In this document: positions 42,165-50,059 of the stretch, piece after piece | Layout: each line of letters opens with the position of its first letter | How positions within the stretch are numbered: the stretch's first letter is position 1 | Assembly: GCA_910579525.1 (NCBI GenBank) | Contig: CAJTUK010000002.1 | Coordinates: 248,001-312,000 of the forward strand | Reading direction: 5' to 3' | DNA length: 64,000 bases | DNA from: an uncultured Christensenella sp. | Lineage (GTDB): Bacteria > Bacillota > Clostridia > Christensenellales > Borkfalkiaceae | The notes under the pieces: model-generated | What the model was told of the DNA's origin: nothing | Seen by the model: the letters and a program-made list of their open reading frames with translations, nothing else | The model's database searches: none | Position numbers and translations under genes: made by a program

Positions 42165-42821
42165 ATGTCATTTTTTTCCAATTTTCAATCGGATAAGTGC
42201 CCCGGTACGATAAGCGGCAATCCTTTAAACGGAATGTGTGAAAAAGTCTGTATTCAGGCGCAGAAAATTTTTGACGCCTGCATCAAACAGATTCAGATAG
42301 AAAATTACACGCTTACGCTCACGGACGCGGTTCCCGCAAATCCTACATATCCGCTCACTTTCATAAGCGCGCGCTCGACTTCTTCAACCGGTAACGTCAC
42401 CGCAATAAATATAGAGCGCCTTCCGGATAAACCCAACGCCGCAAGAGTGCAGGCTACGGTAAGCATTCCCGTAGAGGTTGTTTACACCGACGCGAACGGG
42501 GTGGAGGGTGTTGCGCAGTCTACGATTAACGTATCGGAAGACGTGCTCTTATACGTGCCCGCTCCCTCGATTATGCCCTATAAGGCGACAAGCGAAGTTT
42601 CAGCCGTATGTGCCGAAGGCAGGTACGTTGAAGACGGCAACACCTTTGCCGTAAACGCTTGCGTGACGGTGATTTTAAAGATTGCCATAGACGTGGAAAT
42701 TCTTGTTCCCAGCTACGGCTACTGTGCTATTCCGCCCGCGCAGGACTACTCGCAGGAGGTGTGCGCAGGATTTTTCGAGCTGCCTCTCTACCCGCAGGGC
42801 AAATCTTGTTGCAATAAATAA
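42165..42821 (+). CDS. Cysteine-rich conserved Clostridial protein (possible SPOCS/DUF3794-like)
   Basis: 218 residues. The opening has C-P-G-T-I-S-G-N-P-L-N-G-M-C-E-K-V-C-I-Q-A-Q-K-I-F-D-A-C-I. The middle is beta-rich: V-Q-A-T-V-S-I-P-V-E-V-V-Y-T-D and V-S-E-D-V-L-L-Y-V-P. The end has a Cys pair (S-C-C-N-K). The alternation of beta strands resembles the SPOCS/DUF3794 domain of spore proteins such as SipL, by eye only. No signal or membrane segment. The ribosome binding site is GGAGG. The LysM gene upstream fits a spore-envelope pair, which is inference. Confidence 0.7.
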   Translation: MSFFSNFQSDKCPGTISGNPLNGMCEKVCIQAQKIFDACIKQIQIENYTLTLTDAVPANPTYPLTFISARSTSSTGNVTAINIERLPDKPNAARVQATVSIPVEVVYTDANGVEGVAQSTINVSEDVLLYVPAPSIMPYKATSEVSAVCAEGRYVEDGNTFAVNACVTVILKIAIDVEILVPSYGYCAIPPAQDYSQEVCAGFFELPLYPQGKSCCNK

Positions 42822-42839
42822 TTTAATAAAAACTTGCGT

Positions 42840-42876
42840 ATTCCCCTCGATTTTTGAGGGGAATATTTACTTTTTT
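42840..42876 (+). terminator. Terminator after the Cys-rich protein gene
   Basis: ATTCCCCTC (42840-42848) pairs with GAGGGGAAT (42856-42864), followed by ATTTACTTTTTTT. Confidence 0.85.
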
Positions 42877-42930
42877 TGTGAATAAATAGTACTATGTCAC
42901 GCATAATGAGCCGTATTTTGCAAAAAAACT

Positions 42931-42958
42931 TTGATTTTTCTCGCCGTCGTGCTATAAT
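42931..42958 (+). promoter_or_regulatory. Promoter of the metallophosphoesterase gene
   Basis: TTGATT (42931-42936), 16 bp, TATAAT (42953-42958). Six bases then ATG: predicted leaderless. Confidence 0.78.
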
Positions 42959-42964
42959 GTGGAT

Positions 42965-43660
42965 ATGAAAATTTATTCGATAAGCGATTTGCATCTTTCG
43001 GGCAAGTGCGACAAACCTATGGACGTATTCGGCACGGGGTGGCAAAATCACTTTGAAAAAATCAAGAGCGACTGGCTTGAAAAAGTGACGGAAGAAGACG
43101 TTGTTTTAATAGCCGGAGACACCAGCTGGGGAACGGATTTTAACGAAGGACTTTACGATTTGCAATCGCTAAAAAGCCTTGCGGGGAAAAAGGTTTTTAT
43201 TCGCGGCAATCACGACTATTGGTGGAACGGAATAACAAAACTGCGCCTCGCCGCTCCCGATGATAATTTTTATTTTTTGCAGAACGACTGCGTTAAATTC
43301 GGCAACGTTATAATCTGCGGTTCGCGCGGGTGGACGTGTCCGGGCAGCGCCGATTACACCGCCGAAGACGAGAAACTTTACAGGCGCGAGGCCGAAAGAT
43401 TCAAGCTCTGTTTTTCTGCGGTTGACAAGGTTAAGGCGGAGGGCGACAGGGTGCTCGCCATGATTCATTATCCTCCGTTTTCGCCCAAGTCTCCCGATAC
43501 GGAATTCACGTCTCTTTTCGAGCGCAACGGGGTTGAAAAGGTAATTTTCGGACATATTCACGGGGGAACGTATTTTCCTTTGCGTTCCGTTAAAAACGGC
43601 GTGGAATACGTGCTTACGTCTTGCGATAAAGTCGGCTTCGCTCTGCAAAGAATTTTATAA
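42965..43660 (+). CDS. Calcineurin-like metallophosphoesterase
   Basis: 231 residues from the ATG at 42965; an in-frame GTG at 42959 touches the -10 box and cannot be used. Metal-binding motifs occur in order: S-D-L-H-L-S, A-G-D-T-S-W, R-G-N-H-D-Y-W-W, M-I-H-Y-P-P, and F-G-H-I-H-G-G-T. This is the complete set of the family. The substrate is unknown. It lies just upstream of the pyr operon but with its own promoter. Confidence 0.9.
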   Translation: MKIYSISDLHLSGKCDKPMDVFGTGWQNHFEKIKSDWLEKVTEEDVVLIAGDTSWGTDFNEGLYDLQSLKSLAGKKVFIRGNHDYWWNGITKLRLAAPDDNFYFLQNDCVKFGNVIICGSRGWTCPGSADYTAEDEKLYRREAERFKLCFSAVDKVKAEGDRVLAMIHYPPFSPKSPDTEFTSLFERNGVEKVIFGHIHGGTYFPLRSVKNGVEYVLTSCDKVGFALQRIL

Positions 43661-43676
43661 AAATTTGTTTACGCGC

Positions 43677-43705
43677 TTTACTTTATAAAACCGTTGTGTT
43701 ATAAT
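43677..43705 (+). promoter_or_regulatory. Promoter of the pyr operon
   Basis: TTTACT (43677-43682), 17 bp, TATAAT (43700-43705). The transcript should begin near 43712, leaving a leader of about 120 bases. A second TATAAT at 43745-43750 has no good -35 box. Confidence 0.78.
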
Positions 43706-43756
43706 TTTTTCAAATCACGGCGGAATTGAAATTATGATATTCGTTATAATAAAAAA

Positions 43757-43831
43757 ATGATAGGCGGTTTACGGCTGTTTTGTAAGGAGCAGCCAATACC
43801 GCTTTTTTTTCTGCCCGTGAAAAAGAGGTAA
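43757..43831 (+). CDS. Candidate pyr leader peptide (24 residues)
   Basis: An ATG at 43757 opens a 24-codon frame that runs through the whole leader terminator and its T-run and stops three bases before the pyrB ATG. It begins M-I-G-G-L-R-L-F-C and ends F-F-L-P-V-K-K-R. The layout recalls the pyrBI leader of enterobacteria, where translation up to the terminator prevents hairpin formation when UTP is low. There is no Shine-Dalgarno, and a frame this short can arise by chance, so it is only a candidate. Confidence 0.4.
   Translation: MIGGLRLFCKEQPIPLFFLPVKKR
43762..43810 (+). terminator. Leader terminator (attenuator) upstream of pyrB
   Basis: The outer stem GCGGT/ACCGC (43764-43768, 43798-43802) and inner stem GGCTG/CAGCC (43773-43777, 43790-43794) are followed by eight T (43803-43810). 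Its place between the promoter and the first gene means regulated read-through. No PyrR-binding element is evident. Confidence 0.82.
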
Positions 43832-43834
43832 TTT

Positions 43835-44764
43835 ATGCTTACTAAAAAGGACCTGTTAGGTCTTAAAGATTGTTCCGCCGAAGAAATTTACGAAATTTTA
43901 GACGAAGCGGAACAAATGAAAAAACTTCTTAATTCGGATTGTAAACATTCGGATTTGCTCCGCGGAAAGGCGCTCGTAACTCTGTTTTACGAAAACAGCA
44001 CCCGCACCCGCTCGTCTTTCGAGCTTGCGGCAAAGTATCTCGGCGCGAGCGAAGTGAATATATCGGTCGCCACGAGTTCCGTACAGAAGGGAGAAACTTT
44101 GATTGACACGGGCGAAACGCTCGACGCAATGAATATCGATTTTATAGTTATACGCCACCCTATGGCGGGCGCTCCCAAGCTCTTGGCGGAGCACGTAAAG
44201 GCGAGCGTGCTTAACGGGGGCGACGGTATGCACGAACACCCCACGCAGGCGCTTTTGGATATGTTTACCGTGCGCGAAGCAAAGGGCAAAATAAAGGGGC
44301 TTAAAGTGGCGATTCTCGGCGACATAAAACACAGCAGGGTTGCTTTGAGCAACGTTTTGGGGCTTAAAAAGCTCGGCGCCGAAGTTTATTTGTACTCGCC
44401 CGCGACGATGATGCCAAAAGAGATTGAAAAGCTCGGCGCGCACGTAGCCAAATCCCGCGAAGAGGCTTTGGAGGGCGCCGACGCTGTTATGGGGTTGAGA
44501 ATTCAGCTCGAACGCCAACACGGCGGGTTGTTTCCGTCGCTTTCGGAATACGCCAAATTTTACGGCGTGAACGACTCGCTTTTAAAGTACGCTAAAAAGG
44601 ACGCCGTTGTCCTGCACCCCGGTCCCGTAAACCGCGGCGTGGAACTTACGCCGCAGGTTATCGACGGGGAGAGCAGCCTTATTCTGGAACAGGTTAAAAA
44701 CGGCGTGGCGGTCAGAATGGCGCTTTTAAAACTTTTGAACGAATACAGGGAGGCGCGCGTATGA
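43835..44764 (+). CDS. pyrB: Aspartate carbamoyltransferase catalytic subunit
   Basis: 309 residues. Carbamoyl phosphate is bound by S-T-R-T-R-S-S-F-E. Further conserved blocks are G-E-T-L-I-D-T, H-P-T-Q-A-L-L-D-M, and H-P-G-P-V-N-R-G-V-E-L. It forms N-carbamoyl-L-aspartate. No pyrI regulatory subunit is adjacent. The ribosome binding site AAGAGG lies inside the leader ORF end. Four-base overlap with pyrC. Confidence 0.97.
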   Translation: MLTKKDLLGLKDCSAEEIYEILDEAEQMKKLLNSDCKHSDLLRGKALVTLFYENSTRTRSSFELAAKYLGASEVNISVATSSVQKGETLIDTGETLDAMNIDFIVIRHPMAGAPKLLAEHVKASVLNGGDGMHEHPTQALLDMFTVREAKGKIKGLKVAILGDIKHSRVALSNVLGLKKLGAEVYLYSPATMMPKEIEKLGAHVAKSREEALEGADAVMGLRIQLERQHGGLFPSLSEYAKFYGVNDSLLKYAKKDAVVLHPGPVNRGVELTPQVIDGESSLILEQVKNGVAVRMALLKLLNEYREARV

Positions 44765-46029
44765 GCAGGTTACTTATAAAAAACGGCGTTCTTGTTACGC
44801 CGCAAGGCGAAAGCAAGGCCGATTTGCTTATAGAAAACGGCGTGATTTCTAAAATCGCGCCCTCGATAGAAGAAAAATGTAAAGTTATAGACGCGACGGG
44901 TAAACATATTTTTTACGGAATAACCGATATGCACGTGCACCTGCGCGAACCGGGATTCGAGGGCAAAGAGGATATAGAGAGCGGCTCAAAAGCCGCGGTT
45001 AAGGGCGGCGTAACCACTGTGTGTTGCATGCCGAACACCAGCCCCGTAAACGATAACGCGGTGGTCACTACTTATATCAACAGCCGCGCGAAAGAAGTGA
45101 ATTTGTGCAAAATAAGACCGATAGGCGCCATAACGAAGGGGCAGAACGGCGAAAGTCTTGCCGATATAGGCAAAATGAAGTCTGCGGGAATCGTAGCCGT
45201 AAGCGACGACGGTAAGTCGGTTGAAAATTCGCAGATTATGCGGCTTGCTATGGAGTACGCAAACGATTTCGGTTTAAAGTGCCTTTGCCATTGCGAGGAT
45301 AAAAACCTCGTGGACGGCGGGGTGGTGAACGAGGGATTCAATTCCACTCTTTGCGGGCTCAAAGGTTCGCCCCGCGCCGCCGAAGATATTATGGTAGCGC
45401 GGGATATCGCTCTTTCCGAAAGTTTGAATATTCCCGTTCATATCTGCCACGTGTCGACTTACAGCGGGGTGGAAATCATAAGGAGCGCGAAGGCTCGCGG
45501 CGTAAAAGTCACTGCGGAAACCTGCCCCCATTATTTTATTTTAACGGACGACATAATAACTTCTTACGATACGAACACGAAAGTAAATCCGCCCGTTCGT
45601 GAAGAAAAGGACAAAAACGCGATAATCGCGGGGCTTAAAGACGGCACGCTCGACTGCATAGTCACCGATCACGCTCCCCACGGGTTAAAGGACAAGCAGG
45701 TGGAATACAATCTTGCCGCGTTCGGAATAAGCGGGATAGAAACGAGCTTTTCTTTGAGCTATACCTATCTGGTGAAATCAGGAATTTTGACGCTTTCGGA
45801 ACTGACGGAAAAAACCGCCTTAAACCCCTGTAAAATTCTCGGTCTGGAGGGCGGCGAAATAAAGGAAGGCGCGCCCGCCGACTTGTTTATAGCGGATTTG
45901 AACAAGAGCTATATAATCAACGGCTCGGAATTCGTTTCTAAAGGAAAGAACACGCCGTTCAACGGCTTTAACGTTTACGGCAAAGTAGAGTATACGCTGG
46001 TTGACGGCGAAATCAAATATAAAGCGTGA
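44761..46029 (+). CDS. pyrC: Dihydroorotase (class I)
   Basis: 422 residues. The metal-binding H-V-H-L-R-E-P-G-F-E-G-K-E is near residue 60, with further ligands in C-H-C-E-D, H-I-C-H-V-S-T and D-H-A-P-H. It closes carbamoyl aspartate to dihydroorotate. Length and motifs fit the Bacillus-type class I enzyme. It overlaps pyrB by four bases. Confidence 0.96.
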   Translation: MSRLLIKNGVLVTPQGESKADLLIENGVISKIAPSIEEKCKVIDATGKHIFYGITDMHVHLREPGFEGKEDIESGSKAAVKGGVTTVCCMPNTSPVNDNAVVTTYINSRAKEVNLCKIRPIGAITKGQNGESLADIGKMKSAGIVAVSDDGKSVENSQIMRLAMEYANDFGLKCLCHCEDKNLVDGGVVNEGFNSTLCGLKGSPRAAEDIMVARDIALSESLNIPVHICHVSTYSGVEIIRSAKARGVKVTAETCPHYFILTDDIITSYDTNTKVNPPVREEKDKNAIIAGLKDGTLDCIVTDHAPHGLKDKQVEYNLAAFGISGIETSFSLSYTYLVKSGILTLSELTEKTALNPCKILGLEGGEIKEGAPADLFIADLNKSYIINGSEFVSKGKNTPFNGFNVYGKVEYTLVDGEIKYKA

Positions 46030-46039
46030 GGGAATAAAA

Positions 46040-46954
46040 ATGATAGATAAACTTATAGAAAAAATCGCGGAACTGCAAAATCCTACCTGCGTGGGGCTGG
46101 ACACTTCTTTCGACTACCTGCCCGAAGAGCTTAAAAGGGACGTTTCTTCGTTAGACGACGCCGCCGAAGCCATAGCGGAGTTCAATATGAACGTTATAGA
46201 TAAGGTTTGCGATATAGTTCCGTCGGTAAAGGTGCAGATTGCCTATTACGAAATGTACGGTCACGCGGGCTTGCAGGCCTTCGAATACACGGTAAACTAT
46301 GCCCGCGGTCGCGGGTTGATTGTTATCGCCGACTGCAAGCGCAACGATATCGGTTCTACCGCAGGGTGCTATTCTAAAGCTTATCTCGGCAAAACCGAAG
46401 TAAACGGAAAAAATTACCGCGCTTTTGCCGCCGATATGCTCACCGTAAACGGTTACCTCGGGTCCGACGGAATAAAGCCCTTTTTGCAGGATATTAAGGA
46501 TAACGACAAATCTATTTTTGCGCTTGTAAAAACGTCTAATCCGTCGAGCGGCGAATTTCAGAATTTAAAGCTTGAAAACGGTAAGTTTATTTACGAGCAG
46601 ATGGGCGACCTCGTTGCAGACTGGGGTAAGGATTTTATAGGCAAATACGGTTATTCGGAAGTGGGCGCGGTGGTTGGCGCCACTCATCCCGAAGAAGCCG
46701 AAAGGTTGAGAAAACGCCTCCCGCACACTTTCTTTTTAATACCGGGATACGGCGCGCAAGGGGGGAGCGCGCAGATGCTCAAAGTCTGCTTCGATAAAAA
46801 CGGACTCGGCGGAGTGGTCAACTCTTCCCGCGGGATAATCTGCGCTTATAAAGACGCGCGTTACAGCGGAATGAATTACGCGGAAGCGGCTCGCGCCGCG
46901 TGCATAGATATGCAACAGGATTTGAGCTTCGTAATAGGAAAGATGAAAATTTAA
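46040..46954 (+). CDS. pyrF: Orotidine 5'-phosphate decarboxylase (long, subfamily 2)
   Basis: 304 residues from the ATG at 46040 (GAGGG upstream); a frame extending to 46001 overlaps pyrC and lacks a ribosome binding site. The catalytic motif is I-A-D-C-K-R-N-D-I-G-S-T-A. The length of about 300 marks the longer PyrF subfamily. It makes UMP. The pyrK ATG follows one base after the stop. Confidence 0.95.
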   Translation: MIDKLIEKIAELQNPTCVGLDTSFDYLPEELKRDVSSLDDAAEAIAEFNMNVIDKVCDIVPSVKVQIAYYEMYGHAGLQAFEYTVNYARGRGLIVIADCKRNDIGSTAGCYSKAYLGKTEVNGKNYRAFAADMLTVNGYLGSDGIKPFLQDIKDNDKSIFALVKTSNPSSGEFQNLKLENGKFIYEQMGDLVADWGKDFIGKYGYSEVGAVVGATHPEEAERLRKRLPHTFFLIPGYGAQGGSAQMLKVCFDKNGLGGVVNSSRGIICAYKDARYSGMNYAEAARAACIDMQQDLSFVIGKMKI

Positions 46955-46955
46955 T

Positions 46956-47714
46956 ATGAAAGATTTATTAACTACGGTCAAAGACAACCGTGAAATTGCG
47001 GAAAATATTTTTATGATAACTCTGACCTTGCCGGAGATGTCCGAACGTTTTCACGGCGGTCAGTTCGTCAATATCGAAACGGGAGACGGTGCGCTCCTTT
47101 TGCGCCGCCCCCTCGGGGTGTGTATTGCGGAAGGCAACGATTTGAGCTTGTGCTATCAGGTTAAGGGTAAAGGAACTAAAAAGTTAACTCAGGCAAAGGC
47201 GGGAGATAAACTTAAAGTTTTGCTTCCGCTCGGCAATTACTTTGATTTGTCGGCTTATAAAAAAATCGCCGTTGTTGGCGGCGGAGTGGGAGTTTTCCCT
47301 CTTATTGCAACCCTGCGCGAAAATAAAGACAAAGATTTTTATTCTTACATAGGTTTCCGCAACAAATCCGCCGTATGTCTTTTAAACGAATTCGAAAATT
47401 GCAAAAGTCTTACGGTAACCACCGACGACGGCAGTTTCGGCAAAAAGGGAAACGCAGTGGACGCTTTTATTGCGGACGCGGATAAAATAAAAGCGGACGT
47501 AATTATTTCTTGCGGCCCGCCCGTGATGCTCAAAATATTAAAAAACAAACTTGCGGAAAGGGCAATTAAAACGCCCTGCTTCGTATCTTTGGAAGAGCGG
47601 ATGGGGTGCGGGCTGGGAGCGTGCCTTGTGTGCGTGTGCAAGACTTCGGATGGAAACAACGCCCGCGTATGCAAAGACGGACCCGTGTTTAATATAAACG
47701 GGGTGGAATTATAA
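46956..47714 (+). CDS. pyrK: Dihydroorotate dehydrogenase B electron-transfer subunit
   Basis: 252 residues. The FAD domain has L-L-R-R-P-L-G-V. The NAD domain has V-V-G-G-G-V-G-V-F-P. A C-terminal [2Fe-2S] site is C-G-L-G-A-C-L-V-C-V-C ... V-C-K-D-G-P-V-F. It passes electrons from PyrD to NAD+. The stop overlaps the next start by one base (TAATG). Confidence 0.95.
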   Translation: MKDLLTTVKDNREIAENIFMITLTLPEMSERFHGGQFVNIETGDGALLLRRPLGVCIAEGNDLSLCYQVKGKGTKKLTQAKAGDKLKVLLPLGNYFDLSAYKKIAVVGGGVGVFPLIATLRENKDKDFYSYIGFRNKSAVCLLNEFENCKSLTVTTDDGSFGKKGNAVDAFIADADKIKADVIISCGPPVMLKILKNKLAERAIKTPCFVSLEERMGCGLGACLVCVCKTSDGNNARVCKDGPVFNINGVEL

Positions 47715-47977
47715 TGGGACGCAATTCCCGAAAACCGCAATTCAAGTACGTTGTGCTTGGAATATTAAGTCTTACCGTCGTTGCGGCGGCTTTGATTGCG
47801 CTTGCGACCTTATCGCAGGTTAATCCGAAAATAGTCGCGGATTACCTCGAACTGTTTATTATGTTTGCGGCTGCGGGCGCGCTAGGTGTAATAATTTGCT
47901 CGGTGGGATATTGCACTTTAAAAAAGCGCCCCGACGAAATAGAGAAGGCTGAAACGGAGAAAAAGAAAAATGGCTGA
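47714..47977 (+). CDS. Small two-helix membrane protein inside the pyr operon
   Basis: 87 residues: a basic N-terminus, two hydrophobic segments (about 12-33 and 44-66) and a charged Lys/Glu tail. Not recognised. It is translationally coupled on both sides, overlapping pyrK by one base and pyrD by eight. The DHOD-B complex is normally soluble. A membrane partner for PyrK/PyrD is one idea, without direct evidence. Confidence 0.75.
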   Translation: MGRNSRKPQFKYVVLGILSLTVVAAALIALATLSQVNPKIVADYLELFIMFAAAGALGVIICSVGYCTLKKRPDEIEKAETEKKKNG

Positions 47978-48881
47978 TTTACAGGTTGAAATTTGCGGTG
48001 TTAAATTTAAAAATCCCGTAATAGCGGCAAGCGGAACTTACGGCTTCGGCAGGGAGTTTAACGAGCTTTACGATATTTCGCAGATAGGCGGCATTAGCAC
48101 GAAGGGCATGACTCTTTTGCCGCGGCTCGGCAATCCCGTGCCCAGAATTGCGGAAGGTACGAGCGTAATTCTCAATGCCGTGGGGTTGCAAAACCCCGGA
48201 GTGGAGCACTTTATAAAATACGATTTGCCGTTTTTAAAAGAAAAGGGAGTAGTAATAGTCGCAAACGTGGCGGGGAGCACGCTTGAAGATTACGGCAATA
48301 TCTGTAAGCGGCTCGACGGACTTGTCGACATGGTTGAGCTTAATATATCATGCCCCAACGTTCGCGCGGGGGGTATGGCGTTGGGTATAAAACCCGCCAA
48401 CGTAGAAGAGGTCAGCGCGCTCGCAAAATCAAACCTTAAAAAGACTCCGCTCATAGTAAAGCTATCGCCGAACGTCGAAAGCATTACGGCTAACGCGCAG
48501 GCGGCGGAACGCGGCGGCGCGGATTGCGTTTCGCTCGTGAATACGTTTACGGGGATGGTTATTGACATTGAAAAGCGCAAGCCCGTAATAGCAAACAACA
48601 CGGGCGGCGTTTCGGGAGCGGGAATAAAACCTATCGCGGTAAAAATGGTGTACGAGGCTGCGCACGCGGTTAAAATTCCTGTTATCGGAATGGGCGGAAT
48701 CATGACCGGCGAAGACGCCATAGAGTTTATGATGGCAGGGGCGCAGGCCGTTCAGGTAGGGACGGCGAATTTTGCCGACCCTTACGCCATGCCGCGTATT
48801 ATAAGCGAAATGGACGCTTGGCTTGACAAGCACGGTGTTAAAAAAATAAGCTGTATAGTAGGCGCGGCTACATTGAACTGA
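47970..48881 (+). CDS. pyrD: Dihydroorotate dehydrogenase B, catalytic subunit
   Basis: 303 residues. FMN site: A-A-S-G-T-Y-G-F-G. Active-site cysteine: L-N-I-S-C-P-N-V, the class 1B form. Phosphate-binding loop: G-M-G-G-I-M-T-G-E-D-A, then Q-V-G-T-A-N-F. It oxidises dihydroorotate to orotate with NAD+ via PyrK. Confidence 0.96.
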   Translation: MADLQVEICGVKFKNPVIAASGTYGFGREFNELYDISQIGGISTKGMTLLPRLGNPVPRIAEGTSVILNAVGLQNPGVEHFIKYDLPFLKEKGVVIVANVAGSTLEDYGNICKRLDGLVDMVELNISCPNVRAGGMALGIKPANVEEVSALAKSNLKKTPLIVKLSPNVESITANAQAAERGGADCVSLVNTFTGMVIDIEKRKPVIANNTGGVSGAGIKPIAVKMVYEAAHAVKIPVIGMGGIMTGEDAIEFMMAGAQAVQVGTANFADPYAMPRIISEMDAWLDKHGVKKISCIVGAATLN

Positions 48882-48933
48882 CCCCGTTATTTAAGGCATA
48901 TTGCGGGGGCAATTATAATAAACGGAGTTTTAA

Positions 48934-50043
48934 ATGAGGGTTTTAATAATTTCCATGACTTGCGGGGAAGCACATAATTCCACAGCGAAAGCGCTTAAAA
49001 CCTCGCTTGACGCAAAAGGCGCTGTTTGCGAAATCGTGCAACTTTACGGCTTTGACGAGGACAGAGTCGCACGAAAAAACAAAACGTATATAACCGTTAC
49101 GAAAGTTATTCCTAAAATTTACGAACGGATATGGTTCAGAACCAGAGAAAAGCCTATTAAAAGTTACATAGAGGGCGTTATAAAGGATTGTAAAGATTAC
49201 GCGCTTAAAAATATAACAGCATTCAATCCCGACGCGATAGTCTGCACTCACTGCGAAGCCGGCGCCGTGGTTGCGCGTTTAGTTGAAAACGGTGAGATAA
49301 ACAAAAATATAAAAACGTATAGCGTAGTTCTCGATTATTGTTTGAGCCCTTACTGGGAGAACGACGCGGGATTGGACTTTATAGTTTATCCGCACGAAAA
49401 TATGCTGGACGAGATGTTGAGCAAGGGGTTTAAAAACGAGCAGCTTTTGCCTTACGGAATACCCGTAAACGAAAAGTTTACCAAAGAATACGATAAATCG
49501 AAGGCGCGAGAAGAGCTCGGTGCGAACAAAGAAATGTTCACTGTGGCTTTGTACAGTGGCGGCAACTGTGTGAGTTCGGCTTACGCGGCAGTCAAAAAAC
49601 TGTTAAAATGCAAAGCCGATATACAAATTATCGCGGTTTGCGGCAGGAATAAAAAAGAGTTTGACAAAATAGAAACTCTTAAAGCAAAGAAAGGCTTGAC
49701 GAATATTCTCAATTTCGGGTTTTGCGATTGTCTTGAAAAGGTATATGCGGCGGCCGACGTCGTTATTACCCGCGGTGGTATGGGTGTTACCGAACAGATT
49801 AACGCGCAAATTCCGTTTGTTCTCCGTGAAAAGCTTATTACTTGCGAAAGACTCAATGCCGAATTTTTTGAAAAATTCGGGCTCTGCATAAGAATAAAAA
49901 AGGCCGGAGACATATCGGGAATAATAGATAGTCTTGCAAACGATAGCAATAAGCTCCGCGATATGCGTGAAAAGGCGAAATGCTTTTGCAAACCGTCCGC
50001 GACGGCGGATTTTATAGAACATATTTTAACGGCAAAAAAATAA
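48934..50043 (+). CDS. MGDG synthase/UgtP-like glycosyltransferase (GT28 type)
   Basis: 369 residues. The N-terminal domain starts V-L-I-I-S-M-T-C-G-E-A-H-N-S-T-A-K-A-L, like the G-x-G-H-x-x-A-A loop of diacylglycerol glucosyltransferases. The C-terminal half has a sugar-nucleotide site with I-T-R-G-G-M-G-V-T-E and P-F-V-L-R-E. It probably glycosylates a membrane lipid. It sits between pyrD and pyrE on the same strand with short gaps, which is unusual for pyr operons. The ribosome binding site is weak (CGGAG). Confidence 0.8.
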   Translation: MRVLIISMTCGEAHNSTAKALKTSLDAKGAVCEIVQLYGFDEDRVARKNKTYITVTKVIPKIYERIWFRTREKPIKSYIEGVIKDCKDYALKNITAFNPDAIVCTHCEAGAVVARLVENGEINKNIKTYSVVLDYCLSPYWENDAGLDFIVYPHENMLDEMLSKGFKNEQLLPYGIPVNEKFTKEYDKSKAREELGANKEMFTVALYSGGNCVSSAYAAVKKLLKCKADIQIIAVCGRNKKEFDKIETLKAKKGLTNILNFGFCDCLEKVYAAADVVITRGGMGVTEQINAQIPFVLREKLITCERLNAEFFEKFGLCIRIKKAGDISGIIDSLANDSNKLRDMREKAKCFCKPSATADFIEHILTAKK

Positions 50044-50059
50044 ATCGGGAGTTTTATAT

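Noticed and set aside
46001..46039. PyrF start at 46001
   Set aside because: It overlaps pyrC, has no ribosome binding site, and adds residues not typical of the family; the ATG at 46040 has GAGGG upstream.
3314..48907. 15-base word GGCATATTGCGGGGG shared by the mcsB-clpC gap (3314-3328) and the pyrD downstream gap (48893-48907)
   Set aside because: One exact 15-mer match between two places in 64 kb is about what chance allows; the flanks are unrelated.
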